The notes under the pieces are model-generated. The model was not told where the DNA came from. It ran no database searches and saw only the letters and a list, made by a program, of their open reading frames with translations. Below are positions 26,536-35,621 of a stretch of 64,000 bases of DNA, piece by piece (the first letter of the stretch is position 1; the number at the start of each line of letters is the position of its first letter). The stretch covers positions 1 through 64,000 of the forward strand of contig NZ_VMNW02000007.1 of assembly GCF_007713735.2 (NCBI RefSeq). Direction: 5' to 3'. Source of the DNA: Amycolatopsis acidicola. Lineage in GTDB: Bacteria > Actinomycetota > Actinomycetes > Mycobacteriales > Pseudonocardiaceae. A program made the translations under genes and the position numbers.

Positions 26536-27711
26536 ATGGGCGCGGACAGCGGCATGACGGGCGCGGGCGAACGGGCACCGATTGCGGCTGCACGACAGCA
26601 CAACCGCGGGGCGGTGCTCGATCTCATCCTGCGGCAGCCCGGTATTTCCCGGGTCGGCATCGTTCAGCAGACCGGGCTGAGCCGCTCAACCGTTTCCCGG
26701 GTCACCGACGGTCTCATCGGTTCAGGCATGGTCGTGGAGGAGGCCGCGCCTCAGACAGCCGGGCGCGGCCGCCCGTCGCCACAGCTGCGGATCGCGACCA
26801 GCGTAGGACAGGTGGTCGGCCTCGACGTCGGCGTGGCGAGCTGCCGCGGAATGGCCACGAACCTCAGCGGTGAGGTACTGGCCCGGTTGCGGACCCCGAC
26901 GCCCGCGGATCTGGACGTGCCGCGCTTCGCGGAGTGGCTGGCCGAACAGATCGACGGCTTGCGCGCGCAAGGCGGGCCCGGCCCGCTCCTGCACCTCGTG
27001 GTGTCGTTCCCGGCGAAGGTCAGAGACGGGCTGGTGATCGAACGGCCCGCCCGCGGGTTGAACCACCTGGCGGGCAGCGAACTTTATGCACGACTGTCCC
27101 GGCGCCTCGCGGTGCCGCTGACGTTCCGCAACGACCCTGACATGGCACTACTCGGTGAGATGCACGACGGCCAGGCCGTGGGACGGAGCGACGCCGTGCT
27201 CGTCATCATCAGCGCGGCGCTCGCCGCGAGCGTGGCCATCGACGGGCAGATCCTGGGTGGACGCCGGAAGATCATCGGTGAGTTCGGCCGGATGCCGTTC
27301 GACGACGCCGGCACACCCATGTCCAGCGTGCTCACCGCCCAAGGAATCACCGACCGTGCCGCGGAAGCCGGAGTCGTCCTGGAAACATTGCAGGACCTCG
27401 TCACGCGTGCTGGCGAGCCACTCGTCGACCGGCTGCGCGAGGAGTTCACGGCAGGCCTCACCCGCCTGCTCATCGCGCTGGCGCTCTCGGTCGACCCGGA
27501 GATCATCGTGCTCGCTGGCCGGCTGCTGGACCTCGCAGTGGACGTACTCGGCGACGTCCGAGCACGCCTGGCCGAGGTGTTGCCGGTTCCACCGGAGGTC
27601 GCGACCTCACAGACCCTGGGCTACTCCCAGCCGCGCGGCGCCGCTCAGGTCGCACTTCAAAGCGCTCGCGCCGAGCTCCTGGAACGAGTGCAACACGACA
27701 ACGACGCCTGA
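26536..27711 (+). CDS. ROK-family transcriptional regulator
   Basis: A 391-residue repressor-like protein. An N-terminal winged helix (about 15-75: RHN-type RQHNRGAVLDLILRQPG, then GLSRSTVSRVTDGLI) is followed by a sugar-kinase-like ROK domain. The zinc-binding CxCGxxGC motif of kinases and NagC-type regulators is absent, and GEFGRMPFDDAG stands where it would start. It is therefore a sensor rather than a kinase. The ATG at 26536 has GGGGG before it; a GTG at 26503 is less likely. It is divergent from the PLP enzyme/importer operon and probably controls it. Confidence 0.86.
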   Translation: MGADSGMTGAGERAPIAAARQHNRGAVLDLILRQPGISRVGIVQQTGLSRSTVSRVTDGLIGSGMVVEEAAPQTAGRGRPSPQLRIATSVGQVVGLDVGVASCRGMATNLSGEVLARLRTPTPADLDVPRFAEWLAEQIDGLRAQGGPGPLLHLVVSFPAKVRDGLVIERPARGLNHLAGSELYARLSRRLAVPLTFRNDPDMALLGEMHDGQAVGRSDAVLVIISAALAASVAIDGQILGGRRKIIGEFGRMPFDDAGTPMSSVLTAQGITDRAAEAGVVLETLQDLVTRAGEPLVDRLREEFTAGLTRLLIALALSVDPEIIVLAGRLLDLAVDVLGDVRARLAEVLPVPPEVATSQTLGYSQPRGAAQVALQSARAELLERVQHDNDA

Positions 27712-27745
27712 TCACCGGCGCGGTGCCCGGAATCGACGCGGCCGC

Positions 27746-27784
27746 TCGTGGTCCCCAGGCCCCGTCAACGCCTGGGGACCACGA
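27746..27784. terminator. Bidirectional terminator, ROK regulator/aldehyde dehydrogenase
   Basis: A perfect 15-bp stem (27746-27760 with 27770-27784) with a 9-base loop, followed by ATTTTC on the plus strand, lies between convergent genes. Confidence 0.8.
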
Positions 27785-27807
27785 ATTTTCGCGGCCTCGA
27801 TCGTTTC

Positions 27808-29295
27808 TCAGAGCGCCGGCACCGTATTGATGTACTTGCTCACCAAGTAGTCCTCGATGCCCTCGGCGCCGCCTTCCCGGCCGAACCCGGATTCCTTGAC
27901 CCCGCCGAACGGTGCTTCCGCGGTCGCCAGTGCCAGGGTGTTGACCCCGACCATGCCGGCCTGCAGTCCCTCAGCGGCCGCGGTGGCCCGGTCCATCCGG
28001 TTGGTGAAGACGTAGCTCGCCAGCCCGAACGGCACCGCGTTGGCTTCCCGCAGCGCGTCGTCCACGGTGTCGAACGGGATGATCGGCGCGACGGGCGCGA
28101 ACGGCTCGTCCGTCATGACCTTCATCTCGCTCGTCGCGGCACCGAGCACGGTCGGCTTGAAGAAGGTGCGGCCGAGGCCGGGATCGATCCCGCCTCCGGT
28201 GAGCACCGTGGCGCCCTTCCCGACCGCGTCCGCGATGAGCTCCTCCGTCGCGGCGACCCGTCGTTCGTTGATCAAGGGCCCCACGTCGGACGCGCTGTCG
28301 AGCCCGTCGCCGAGACGCAGCCGCTCCGTCTGGCGGACGAACTCATCGGTGAACTCCTCGAGCGCACCACGCTGCACGAAGAACCTGCTGGGCGACGCGC
28401 ACACCTGGCCTGCGTTACGGAACTTCCCCGCCACGCACATCGCGGCGACCGCCCGGACATCGACGTCGTCGAACACGAGGACCGGAGCGTGGCCACCCAG
28501 CTCCATCGAGGTGCTCTTGATGCCCGCGGCCGCGACCCCGAGCAGGATGCGCCCCACCGGCACGCTGCCGGTGAGCGTGACCTTCCTGACGACCGGGGAG
28601 CGCAGCACCGGCTCACTGAGCTCCGCGGGGTCGCCCGGCAGGACCGCGAGCACCCCGGCGGGGAGGCCCGCGCGCCGGCACGCTTCGGCGAGCAGCATCG
28701 TGGAAAGCGGGGCCTCGGGTGGCGGGCAGATGACGACCGGGCAGCCCGCCGCGAGCGCGGGAGCGAGCTTGCGGGCGGCCAGCAACGCCGGGAAGTTCCA
28801 GGAACTGAACGCGGCGACGACCCCCACCGGCTCCCGCACGACCTGAATGCGATGGCCGGCGTCCTTGGCAGGTACCACGCGACCATAGATCCGGCGGGCC
28901 TCGTCGGCGTACCAGTCGAACTGGTCCGCGCTGGCCTCGATTTCCCAGACCGCCTGGGCGAGCGGTTTGCCCTGCTCACGCGAGAGCACCCGCCCGGCAT
29001 CGATCGCCCACCCGCGCAAGACAGCCGCGACGGCGCGCAGCACCTGCGCGCGGTCCCAGCCGCCGGTGCCCGCCCAGACCGCGGCGGCCTCGTCCGCGGA
29101 GCACAAGGCACGTTCCACATCGGACTGCCCAGCGGCCGCGACGGAGGCGACCGGCGAGCCGTCCGCCGGGTTTTCGACGACGAACGAGGACGCTCCGGTT
29201 CCAGGAGACACCCACTCCCCCAGCACGAACGGCGAGCACGGCAGTCGCTCCCCCGCCGCCGGCCCCACAGCTGTGTCCACTTGCGACACCGACAT
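27808..29295 (-). CDS. NAD(P)-dependent aldehyde dehydrogenase (succinate-semialdehyde dehydrogenase-like)
   Basis: A 495-residue ALDH. FSSWNFP is the nucleotide-site strand, MELGGHAP holds the general-base Glu, and NAGQVCASPSR holds the nucleophilic Cys. A late KESGFGREGG segment is typical of the semialdehyde group. The ATG at 29295 overlaps the formamidase stop codon (TGATG). It would oxidise the aldehyde released by the phospholyase, completing a kinase-lyase-dehydrogenase route (inference). The open frame runs on upstream through the formamidase gene in another frame, but the upstream part is not protein-like. Confidence 0.87.
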   Translation of the reverse strand: MSVSQVDTAVGPAAGERLPCSPFVLGEWVSPGTGASSFVVENPADGSPVASVAAAGQSDVERALCSADEAAAVWAGTGGWDRAQVLRAVAAVLRGWAIDAGRVLSREQGKPLAQAVWEIEASADQFDWYADEARRIYGRVVPAKDAGHRIQVVREPVGVVAAFSSWNFPALLAARKLAPALAAGCPVVICPPPEAPLSTMLLAEACRRAGLPAGVLAVLPGDPAELSEPVLRSPVVRKVTLTGSVPVGRILLGVAAAGIKSTSMELGGHAPVLVFDDVDVRAVAAMCVAGKFRNAGQVCASPSRFFVQRGALEEFTDEFVRQTERLRLGDGLDSASDVGPLINERRVAATEELIADAVGKGATVLTGGGIDPGLGRTFFKPTVLGAATSEMKVMTDEPFAPVAPIIPFDTVDDALREANAVPFGLASYVFTNRMDRATAAAEGLQAGMVGVNTLALATAEAPFGGVKESGFGREGGAEGIEDYLVSKYINTVPAL

Positions 29296-30260
29296 CAGGC
29301 CAGGAACTCCTTCGGGAACGAGACGCCGACGGAACCGCGCGTCTTGGCGTCGATCGACGTGCAGTACACCCGGACACGCACGCCAGGGTTGGCGTTGAAG
29401 TGCAGCACGGTGTCCTGCTCGGGCATCTTGTGCTCGTCGACGAGCCAATCCATCATCCACAGGTAGGCCTGCCTGACCGCGTCGTCCCATGGGCGCTGCG
29501 AAGCGATCTGGATCAGCTCCACCGGCGTCTCGACACGCACGAAGGGCACCTCGTGTGCCTTCAGCACCTGGCACTTGAGCCGGATGTTCGCCGCGGTCTC
29601 GATCGGTGTTCCCGAGAACTCGGTGGCCTGGCTGGCGTGCACATCGCCCGCGTAGAGCAGGCCACCCGCGTGCGCCACGGGCACGATGAGCTTGTGGCCC
29701 TTGCGGAAGTCGGTGACGTCGAGGTTGCCGCCGTACCGGCACTGCATCGTCGCGGTGTCGTTGCCCTGTTCCGGCCGCAACGGTGCGACGCCGATGCACC
29801 CGACCATCGGGGCGAGCCCCCAGGACAACCCGCCTTCGATGTGCGCCGTGCCGTCCGAGGTGGTGCCACTGGGCCCGGCCTCGAAGTCGACCATGCGGGT
29901 GAAGGTCTGCTGGGCCTCGGGATGACGCAGGTGCCCCACCAGCGGGCCCCGGTTCTCTTCCGTGGCGATGAAACCCCGGCCGACGGGCTCGATGTCCTCG
30001 ATCTCGATCACCAGGGCGTCCCCGGGCTCGGCGCCCCGGACGTGAACCGGGCCCGCGGTCGGGTTGATCTTCCGGTTCTCCCACACAGGGCCGAGGTGGC
30101 CCGGGCTGAAGTGATCGGCACCGGACTGGATCGTTCCGTTGAACGCGTCGTTGGTCTCGAGCACGAAGCTCTCGCCGGGGTCCACGGTGAGTTTCGGCTC
30201 CTGAACGGCGAGCGCGTACTCCCATGCTTCGGAACGAGGCAGGCGGGCGAGGTCGGGCAC
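29295..30260 (-). CDS. Acetamidase/formamidase family amide hydrolase
   Basis: A 321-residue member of the FmdA_AmdA family, which hydrolyses small amides to ammonia and acid. TNDAFNGTIQSG, EIEDIEPVGRGF, GGNLDVTDFRKGHKLIVPV and YAGDVHASQ are family blocks; the late HxD-type residues bind metal. The length matches the family. It lies between a kinase and an aldehyde dehydrogenase on the same strand. An amide may therefore be an alternative substrate or an intermediate of this amine pathway. Confidence 0.86.
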   Translation of the reverse strand: MPDLARLPRSEAWEYALAVQEPKLTVDPGESFVLETNDAFNGTIQSGADHFSPGHLGPVWENRKINPTAGPVHVRGAEPGDALVIEIEDIEPVGRGFIATEENRGPLVGHLRHPEAQQTFTRMVDFEAGPSGTTSDGTAHIEGGLSWGLAPMVGCIGVAPLRPEQGNDTATMQCRYGGNLDVTDFRKGHKLIVPVAHAGGLLYAGDVHASQATEFSGTPIETAANIRLKCQVLKAHEVPFVRVETPVELIQIASQRPWDDAVRQAYLWMMDWLVDEHKMPEQDTVLHFNANPGVRVRVYCTSIDAKTRGSVGVSFPKEFLA

Positions 30261-30305
30261 GATGATTCCTCCTGGTACGTCGGGATGTGCGAGGTTCGAG
30301 CCGGG

Positions 30306-31319
30306 CTACGGCCGGGACACCTGGACCGGTGACCGCCCGGCAGAGGGAGCGTCTCGGGCCGCGGCACGTAAGGCCGCGAGCCGGTCTCCGGTCAGCTTTT
30401 CGTTGCGGAGCAGGTACGCGCGATGGCTGGCGGAGTTCGTTCTGGCAGCCGCGCACCGCGCCAAGGTCAGCGCCAGCGCGCACCGGCCCCGGGCGATCTC
30501 GGGGACGAGCGCGATCTCGCCGGCGTCAAGCGGAAGCACCGCGTGGTACCCCGCGACGAGGTCGCCGATCGTCTCGGAAATGTCCGGCGCACGGCAAAAG
30601 TACGCGGCGGCAGTGCCGAGGTCCTGGACTCGCGGGGCGTACACCGCGTCGCCGAAGTCCACGATGCCGGTGACCCGGCCGTCCTCGACGAGAATGTTGT
30701 CCTTGTTGAAATCGTTGTGCACCAACTGAACCGGCAGTTCGGCGAGGCGGGGAAGCACGTCGTCACGCAGCCGTTCCAGCTCGGCGGCCAGCACGTCGCG
30801 GCCGGCGACGGGCGGTGTGGTCCCGGTCAGTTCGAGCAGTGCGTCGCCCGCGCGCCGGACATCCCAGCGGACCGGCACGGATCGCACGATCTTCGTTCCC
30901 GCCAGAGCCAGATCCAGCTCGGCCAGCGCCCTTCCGACAGCTCGCCGCTCAGCAGACCCCAGCTCATCCGGCTGAGGGCAGCTTCCGGGCAGCAAAGTGG
31001 TCAGCCACGCGCACCAGCGCCCAGCAGGTCCGGGCAGCGCGATCGCCGGGTCCACGTCGAACCACAGTGCTCCGTCCCGAGTGGACAGAGGAGTGGCGAC
31101 CGAAGGCCGTGGCCGGCGGTCACTGAGGTACGCGAGAAGCCGCGGGTCGGCCGGCGGCTCGGAGCCGCGCCGGCTCACCTTCAGGAAGTACCGGCCGACG
31201 TCTCCCGCACCACGGAAGTTGAGGTCGACCTCGCCGCCGACGCGCTCGAAGCGCAGCGCGAGCCCGTACCGCGCTTCGACGGCACCGGCGAGCGCAGACT
31301 CCAAAGTCCCTGGACTCAT
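30306..31319 (-). CDS. APH-fold kinase, hydroxylysine/homoserine kinase-like
   Basis: A 337-residue small-molecule kinase of the aminoglycoside phosphotransferase fold. GGEVDLNFR and YFLKV form the ATP-binding strands with the Lys. LVHNDFNKDNIL is the catalytic loop with Asp, and GIVDFGDAVYAPRVQDLG is the Mg-binding DFG-type segment. The DFGDAVY version is typical of hydroxylysine kinase (HYKK/AGPHD1), whose product is cleaved by an AGXT2L2-type phospholyase. Such a PLP enzyme is at 24944-26281. The ATG at 31319 has a strong AAGGAGG site. Confidence 0.82.
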   Translation of the reverse strand: MSPGTLESALAGAVEARYGLALRFERVGGEVDLNFRGAGDVGRYFLKVSRRGSEPPADPRLLAYLSDRRPRPSVATPLSTRDGALWFDVDPAIALPGPAGRWCAWLTTLLPGSCPQPDELGSAERRAVGRALAELDLALAGTKIVRSVPVRWDVRRAGDALLELTGTTPPVAGRDVLAAELERLRDDVLPRLAELPVQLVHNDFNKDNILVEDGRVTGIVDFGDAVYAPRVQDLGTAAAYFCRAPDISETIGDLVAGYHAVLPLDAGEIALVPEIARGRCALALTLARCAAARTNSASHRAYLLRNEKLTGDRLAALRAAARDAPSAGRSPVQVSRP

Positions 31320-31462
31320 CCCACCTCCTTGTTTCACCCATCGTGACACGAAAACAGGACACACTCAAGGCGCCGATTGTTAAATCCAGTGAACAGATGG
31401 CCTTGCACGCCTCGTCGACAGTGTCTAGTTTCAGTGTTCACGATAGGACAAAAGGAGATCGA

Positions 31463-32614
31463 GTGTCTGTCATCAGCATCCGGGCCACCACCGTCGGGGT
31501 CCCCCTCGCGCACCCGACCAAGATCGCCACGCGAATCCTCGACCAGCGGCAGTACCTCCTCGTGGAGATCACCTCCGACGACGGGCACCGCGGTGTCGGC
31601 TACACCTACGTCGGCACGGCGGGAGGCCGGACCGCCACGGCGTGCCTCGAGGAACTCCTCGGCCCGGTGTATCTCGGCCAGGAAGAAGACATCGAGGGCC
31701 TGTGGAAGCGGGCGTACCAGGAGACGCTTCTGACCGGGCGCCGCGGTTTGGTGCTGCGCGTGCTGTCCGCACTCGACATCGCCCTGTGGGATCTGCGAGC
31801 CGTACGGGCAAACGTGCCGCTCGCCGTGCTGCTGGGCGGTTCCGTCAACGCGCCGCTGCCCGCATACGCGTCGGGTGGCTATTACTCCCCTACCGATGAC
31901 CCCGTCGCCGCGGTCGCCGCGGAGATCCGCGCGAACCGTGCCCAGGGTTTCACCGATCACAAGATCAAGGTCGGTGGTCTGTCGGTCGCGCAGGACGCCG
32001 AACGGGTCCGTGCCGCGATCGGTGAAATCGCCGGCTCAGGACGCCTCGCCTTGGACGCCAACAACGCTTACCAGTCCGTGCCGGAGGCTCGCCGCGCCTG
32101 TGAGGTCTTCGAGGCGGCAGCGGGTGACGCCGGGCTGTGGTGGTTCGAGGAACCGCTGTCCCCGGAAGCCGCCGCCGGGCACTCCGCCCTCGGCGCGCAA
32201 CTGCGCACCCCGATCGCCACCGGCGAAATCCAGCAGACCCGCTGGGAGTTCCGCCCCCTGCTGGAAGCAGGCGGGATCGGCTACCTGCAGGTCGACGCCG
32301 GCGTGGCCGGCGGAGTTACCGAATGGCGCCGGATCGCCGCGGCCGCGGCGGCATTCGATGTCCCCGTGGCGCCGCACTGGCACCACAACCTGCACGCCCA
32401 CCTGGGCGCGGCGACACCGAACAACGCCGTGATCGAACACTTCGCCATCGAGAAGAGCATCTACAACTTCGAGGAACTGCTCACCGAGGGCTCCCGGACC
32501 CGCTTCGGCGACGGCCAGGTCCACCTGTCCGACGCAGCTGGCCTCGGCATCGAATTCGACACCGAGGTCGTGGCCAAGTACCAGTTGGCCACGACCACGC
32601 TCCGCAGTAGCTGA
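31463..32614 (+). CDS. Enolase-superfamily protein, mandelate racemase subgroup
   Basis: A 383-residue enzyme that abstracts a proton alpha to a carboxylate. Metal ligands are Asp198 (LDANN), Glu229/230 (WFEEP) and Glu255 (TGEIQQ). Acid/base residues are Lys167-Lys169 (KIK) and His305 (PHWHHN). The layout is that of mandelate racemase, with Lys and His bases, and of many sugar-acid dehydratases. The GTG at 31463 has AAAGGAGA upstream; earlier in-frame starts lie in non-coding-looking sequence. It is divergent from the kinase gene. Substrate unknown. Confidence 0.87.
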   Translation: MSVISIRATTVGVPLAHPTKIATRILDQRQYLLVEITSDDGHRGVGYTYVGTAGGRTATACLEELLGPVYLGQEEDIEGLWKRAYQETLLTGRRGLVLRVLSALDIALWDLRAVRANVPLAVLLGGSVNAPLPAYASGGYYSPTDDPVAAVAAEIRANRAQGFTDHKIKVGGLSVAQDAERVRAAIGEIAGSGRLALDANNAYQSVPEARRACEVFEAAAGDAGLWWFEEPLSPEAAAGHSALGAQLRTPIATGEIQQTRWEFRPLLEAGGIGYLQVDAGVAGGVTEWRRIAAAAAAFDVPVAPHWHHNLHAHLGAATPNNAVIEHFAIEKSIYNFEELLTEGSRTRFGDGQVHLSDAAGLGIEFDTEVVAKYQLATTTLRSS

Positions 32615-32624
32615 CACAAGCGAG

Positions 32625-32657
32625 GCTCTGCCGCTCGCGTGCAACGAGCGGCAGAGC
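32625..32657. terminator. Bidirectional terminator after the enolase-superfamily gene
   Basis: A perfect 13-bp stem (32625-32637 with 32645-32657, 7-base loop) lies between convergent genes. Confidence 0.75.
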
Positions 32658-32721
32658 TCGCGGCGGGGCCCGGCTCTGTGGTGCGGGTCTTTCCGCACTT
32701 CACCTTTGCTCGCGCCTGGTG

Positions 32722-34689
32722 TCACACATTTCCGGCGAGTGCCACGAAGGGGGCGAGCGCGTTCGGGTTCTGCAGGGCACCCACGCCGACCGCACGCTCC
32801 GGGCTGACCCCGGCGAGAATCTTCTTGACCGGGACTTCGCACTTCTTGCCGTTGAGCGTGCGCGGCACGGCGCCGACCGGCACGAAGCGGTCCGGGACAT
32901 GGCGCGGCGACAGCTCGGACCGTAGCGTCTTGCGCAGTTTCGGCTCGAGGTCTTCCATCGTCGCCCCGGGCGCCAGTACGAGGAAGCACAACAGCGAACC
33001 CTCGTCCGGTGAACCGAGTGCGGTGGTGTCGATGACCAGGGAGTCGGCCACTTCGTCGAAGGCCTCGACGACGGCGTAGAAATCCGCCGTGCCCATGCGG
33101 ACCCCGCCGCGGTTGAGCGTGGAGTCCGACCTGCCGTAGATCACGTATGAACCACGAGGCGTGGCGCGGATCCAGTCTCCATGCCGCCACAACCCCGGAT
33201 AGTCCTGGAAGTAGGCCTCATGCAGCCGGGACCCGTCCGGGTCGTTCCAGAACATCACCGGCATCGAGGGCATCGGCCGGGCGATCACCAGCTCGCCGAC
33301 CTCGTCCCGCAGTGCCTGACCCCGGTCGTCGAACGCGTGCACATCCGCGCCGAGGGCGGCGACGGAGAGTTCGCCGAGCCAGACCGGGACCGTCGGGGCG
33401 GAGCACAGGAACGCGGTGCACATGTCGGTGCCGCCGGATACCGAGCAGATCTGGATGTGTTCACCGGCGGCTTCGGCTATCCAGCGAAAGCCTTCAGGGG
33501 ACAGTGGTGAGCCGGTGGATCCCAGCGCCCGCATGGCGGACAGATCGACTGTGTCCCTGGGGCGCAGTCCCGCCTTGAGGCACGATTGCACGTACGGCGC
33601 CGACACACCGAACACGGTGACGCCGTGCTTCTCCGCCAGCCGCCACAGCGCGCCGAGGTCCGGGTATCCAGGATTGCCGTCGAACAACACGACCGTCGCA
33701 CCGACCAGTAGCCCGCCGATCAAGAAGTTCCACATCATCCAGCCCGTGGTGGTGAACCAGAAAAAGTTGTCACCGGGCCCGAGATCGTTGTGCAGGCGCA
33801 GCGTTTTCAGATGCTCGATGAGGATCCCGCCGTGACCGTGCACGATTCCCTTGGGCAGCCCGGTGGTACCCGACGAGTAGAGCACCCAGAGCGGATGGTC
33901 GAAGGAAACCGGCTCGAACTCCAGTTGCCCGGGTGCCGCGGTGAACTCCGTCCAGCGCGTGGTGTTCTCCAGCGTGGCGGATTCGTCGAGGTACTGAACC
34001 AGAACGGTCTGGCGCAAAGTGGGTAGCTCCCGCCGCAGGGCGGCGACCTTGTCCCGGATGTCGAAGCCCTTGCCTCCGTACCGGTAACCGTCCACCGCCA
34101 GGAGAACGACGGGTTCGATCTGGGCGAACCGGTCCTGCACCGCCCGCGCGCCGAAGTCCGGTGAGCATGACGACCAGATCGCGCCCAGCGACGCCGTCGC
34201 CAGGAACATCACCAAGGTCTCGATCGAGTTGGGGGCGAGCGCCACCACCCGGTCGCCCTTCCCGACGCCGGCCGCGATCAGACCGGCCCGCGCCCGCGCG
34301 ACCTGGTCCCGCAGTTCGGCGTGAGTCGTGATGCGCTCCATGCCGTCCTCACGAACGAACCGGACCGCCACGTCCGCGTCCCGCCGGCCAGGGCCGGGTG
34401 TCAGAGCATGCTCCGCGTAGTTCAGCGTGGCCCCCGGAAACCATTGTGCGCCAGGCATTTCCCGCGCACCCAGGACTGCATGTGGCGCACTGCGCCAGCG
34501 CAGGCCACAGAAACTCGCCACCGCGGACCAGAACCCTTCCAGATCGCGGACCGACCACGCGTGCAGCGCGGCGTAATCGGTGTCGCGTCCGATGTCGATG
34601 CTCCTGTGCTCGCGGAGCCACCGGGCGAACTCGGCCATCGCGTTTTGCTTGGCATGCAAGGGAGACGGCGCCCAGATGAGCTCTGACAT
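32722..34689 (-). CDS. aacS: Acetoacetyl-CoA synthetase
   Basis: A 655-residue AMP-forming ligase that activates acetoacetate. The N-terminus MSELIWAPSP and FARWLREHRSIDIG is characteristic of acetoacetyl-CoA synthetase, as is the total length. LYSSGTTGLPKGIVHGHGG is the ATP loop, SGGTDMCTAF the substrate region, and LNGKKCEVPVKKIL carries the C-terminal adenylation lysine. It may alternatively act on a related 3-oxo acid. It is on the same strand as the lyase, SDR, DUF35 and thiolase-fold genes upstream, which could release acetoacetate-like fragments. Confidence 0.9.
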   Translation of the reverse strand: MSELIWAPSPLHAKQNAMAEFARWLREHRSIDIGRDTDYAALHAWSVRDLEGFWSAVASFCGLRWRSAPHAVLGAREMPGAQWFPGATLNYAEHALTPGPGRRDADVAVRFVREDGMERITTHAELRDQVARARAGLIAAGVGKGDRVVALAPNSIETLVMFLATASLGAIWSSCSPDFGARAVQDRFAQIEPVVLLAVDGYRYGGKGFDIRDKVAALRRELPTLRQTVLVQYLDESATLENTTRWTEFTAAPGQLEFEPVSFDHPLWVLYSSGTTGLPKGIVHGHGGILIEHLKTLRLHNDLGPGDNFFWFTTTGWMMWNFLIGGLLVGATVVLFDGNPGYPDLGALWRLAEKHGVTVFGVSAPYVQSCLKAGLRPRDTVDLSAMRALGSTGSPLSPEGFRWIAEAAGEHIQICSVSGGTDMCTAFLCSAPTVPVWLGELSVAALGADVHAFDDRGQALRDEVGELVIARPMPSMPVMFWNDPDGSRLHEAYFQDYPGLWRHGDWIRATPRGSYVIYGRSDSTLNRGGVRMGTADFYAVVEAFDEVADSLVIDTTALGSPDEGSLLCFLVLAPGATMEDLEPKLRKTLRSELSPRHVPDRFVPVGAVPRTLNGKKCEVPVKKILAGVSPERAVGVGALQNPNALAPFVALAGNV

Positions 34690-34751
34690 GGTACTGATCA
34701 CACTCCGAGGAGTTCGGGGACAGACAGCGATGCCCGGGAGAGGGCCAGGAA

Positions 34752-35621
34752 TCAGGGTGTTCCGGCCACAGGTGCGCTCTGGCTGTGGCGACGCAGAATC
34801 TGTTGCGCCTGAAGCAGAACGGGGCCGTCGACCATTCGCCCTTCGAAGGTGCGCACACCGTGGTTGTCCGCAGCGGCGTTGATCAGCGCCGAGGCCCAGC
34901 GCACCTGCTCGGCGCTGGGCCGGTAGGCCTGCCGGATCACCGGCACCTGGCTGGGGTGGATGGCGACGGTGGCGTCGAAGCCGACAGCGGCGGCGTCTTC
35001 GCATTCGGCCTGGAGCCCGGCCACGTCGACGATGTCCGTGTGGACGGCGTCGAGCGCGAGGAGGCCGTGAGCCTTGGCCGCGATCAAGGTGCGGCTGCGT
35101 GCGTAGCGGGCGACATCCCGGAAACCGCCTTCCACGTGGCGGCTGCCGGTCCCGCCCATCGCCGCGACGAGATCATCAGCGCCCCACATCGCGCCGATCA
35201 CGTTCGGCGGCCGAACCAGTTCACCGACGCGCTCGATGCCCCGAGGGGATTCGATGAGGGGCACGACGAGCTGGTCGGACAGCGCGCGGATCGCGGCCGG
35301 GTCCTCGGCCTTGGGCAGCATGACCGTGCGATACGGGATTTCCCTGAGCAGTGCCCGATCCAGCTCGTGGTCGCGGGTGCCGGCGGCGTTGATACGAAGC
35401 ACGATCCGCTCCAGCGGCGCGCCGGCTTCGCGGATCGCCCGACGAGCGGAATCCTTGTTCTCGGCGGCGACGGCGTCTTCGAGGTCCACGATGACCACGT
35501 CGGCCCGTTCGAGTGCCTTGTGCCAGCGATCCGGCCGGTCAGCGGGGCAGAAAAGCCACGCGGGTCCGGTGGGCAACCGAGAGGCGCCTGCCGGGTGCCC
35601 GAGCGGCGCGAGTCCGGTCAT
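34752..35621 (-). CDS. HpcH/HpaI (CitE-like) aldolase/lyase family protein
   Basis: A 289-residue TIM-barrel lyase of the CitE/beta-methylmalyl-CoA lyase group. WLFCPADRPDRWHKAL is the N-terminal family block, VDLEDAVAAENK carries metal-binding acids, and IESPRGIE carries another metal Glu. GADDLVAAMGG and ATVAIHPSQVPVI complete the barrel motifs. Members cleave 3-hydroxy-acyl-CoA esters such as malyl- or citramalyl-CoA. The ATG at 35621 overlaps the upstream SDR stop. It may feed the acetoacetyl-CoA synthetase or central metabolism. Confidence 0.85.
   Translation of the reverse strand: MTGLAPLGHPAGASRLPTGPAWLFCPADRPDRWHKALERADVVIVDLEDAVAAENKDSARRAIREAGAPLERIVLRINAAGTRDHELDRALLREIPYRTVMLPKAEDPAAIRALSDQLVVPLIESPRGIERVGELVRPPNVIGAMWGADDLVAAMGGTGSRHVEGGFRDVARYARSRTLIAAKAHGLLALDAVHTDIVDVAGLQAECEDAAAVGFDATVAIHPSQVPVIRQAYRPSAEQVRWASALINAAADNHGVRTFEGRMVDGPVLLQAQQILRRHSQSAPVAGTP

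Noticed and set aside
27808..30483. Apparent 891-residue fusion extending the aldehyde dehydrogenase upstream
   Set aside because: The upstream part reads the formamidase gene in the wrong frame. A normal ALDH start with TGATG overlap exists at 29295.
34640..34665. GGCATGCAAGG similar to the region 1 operator
   Set aside because: It lies inside the acetoacetyl-CoA synthetase coding sequence and lacks the second GCATG and the AATTT centre.
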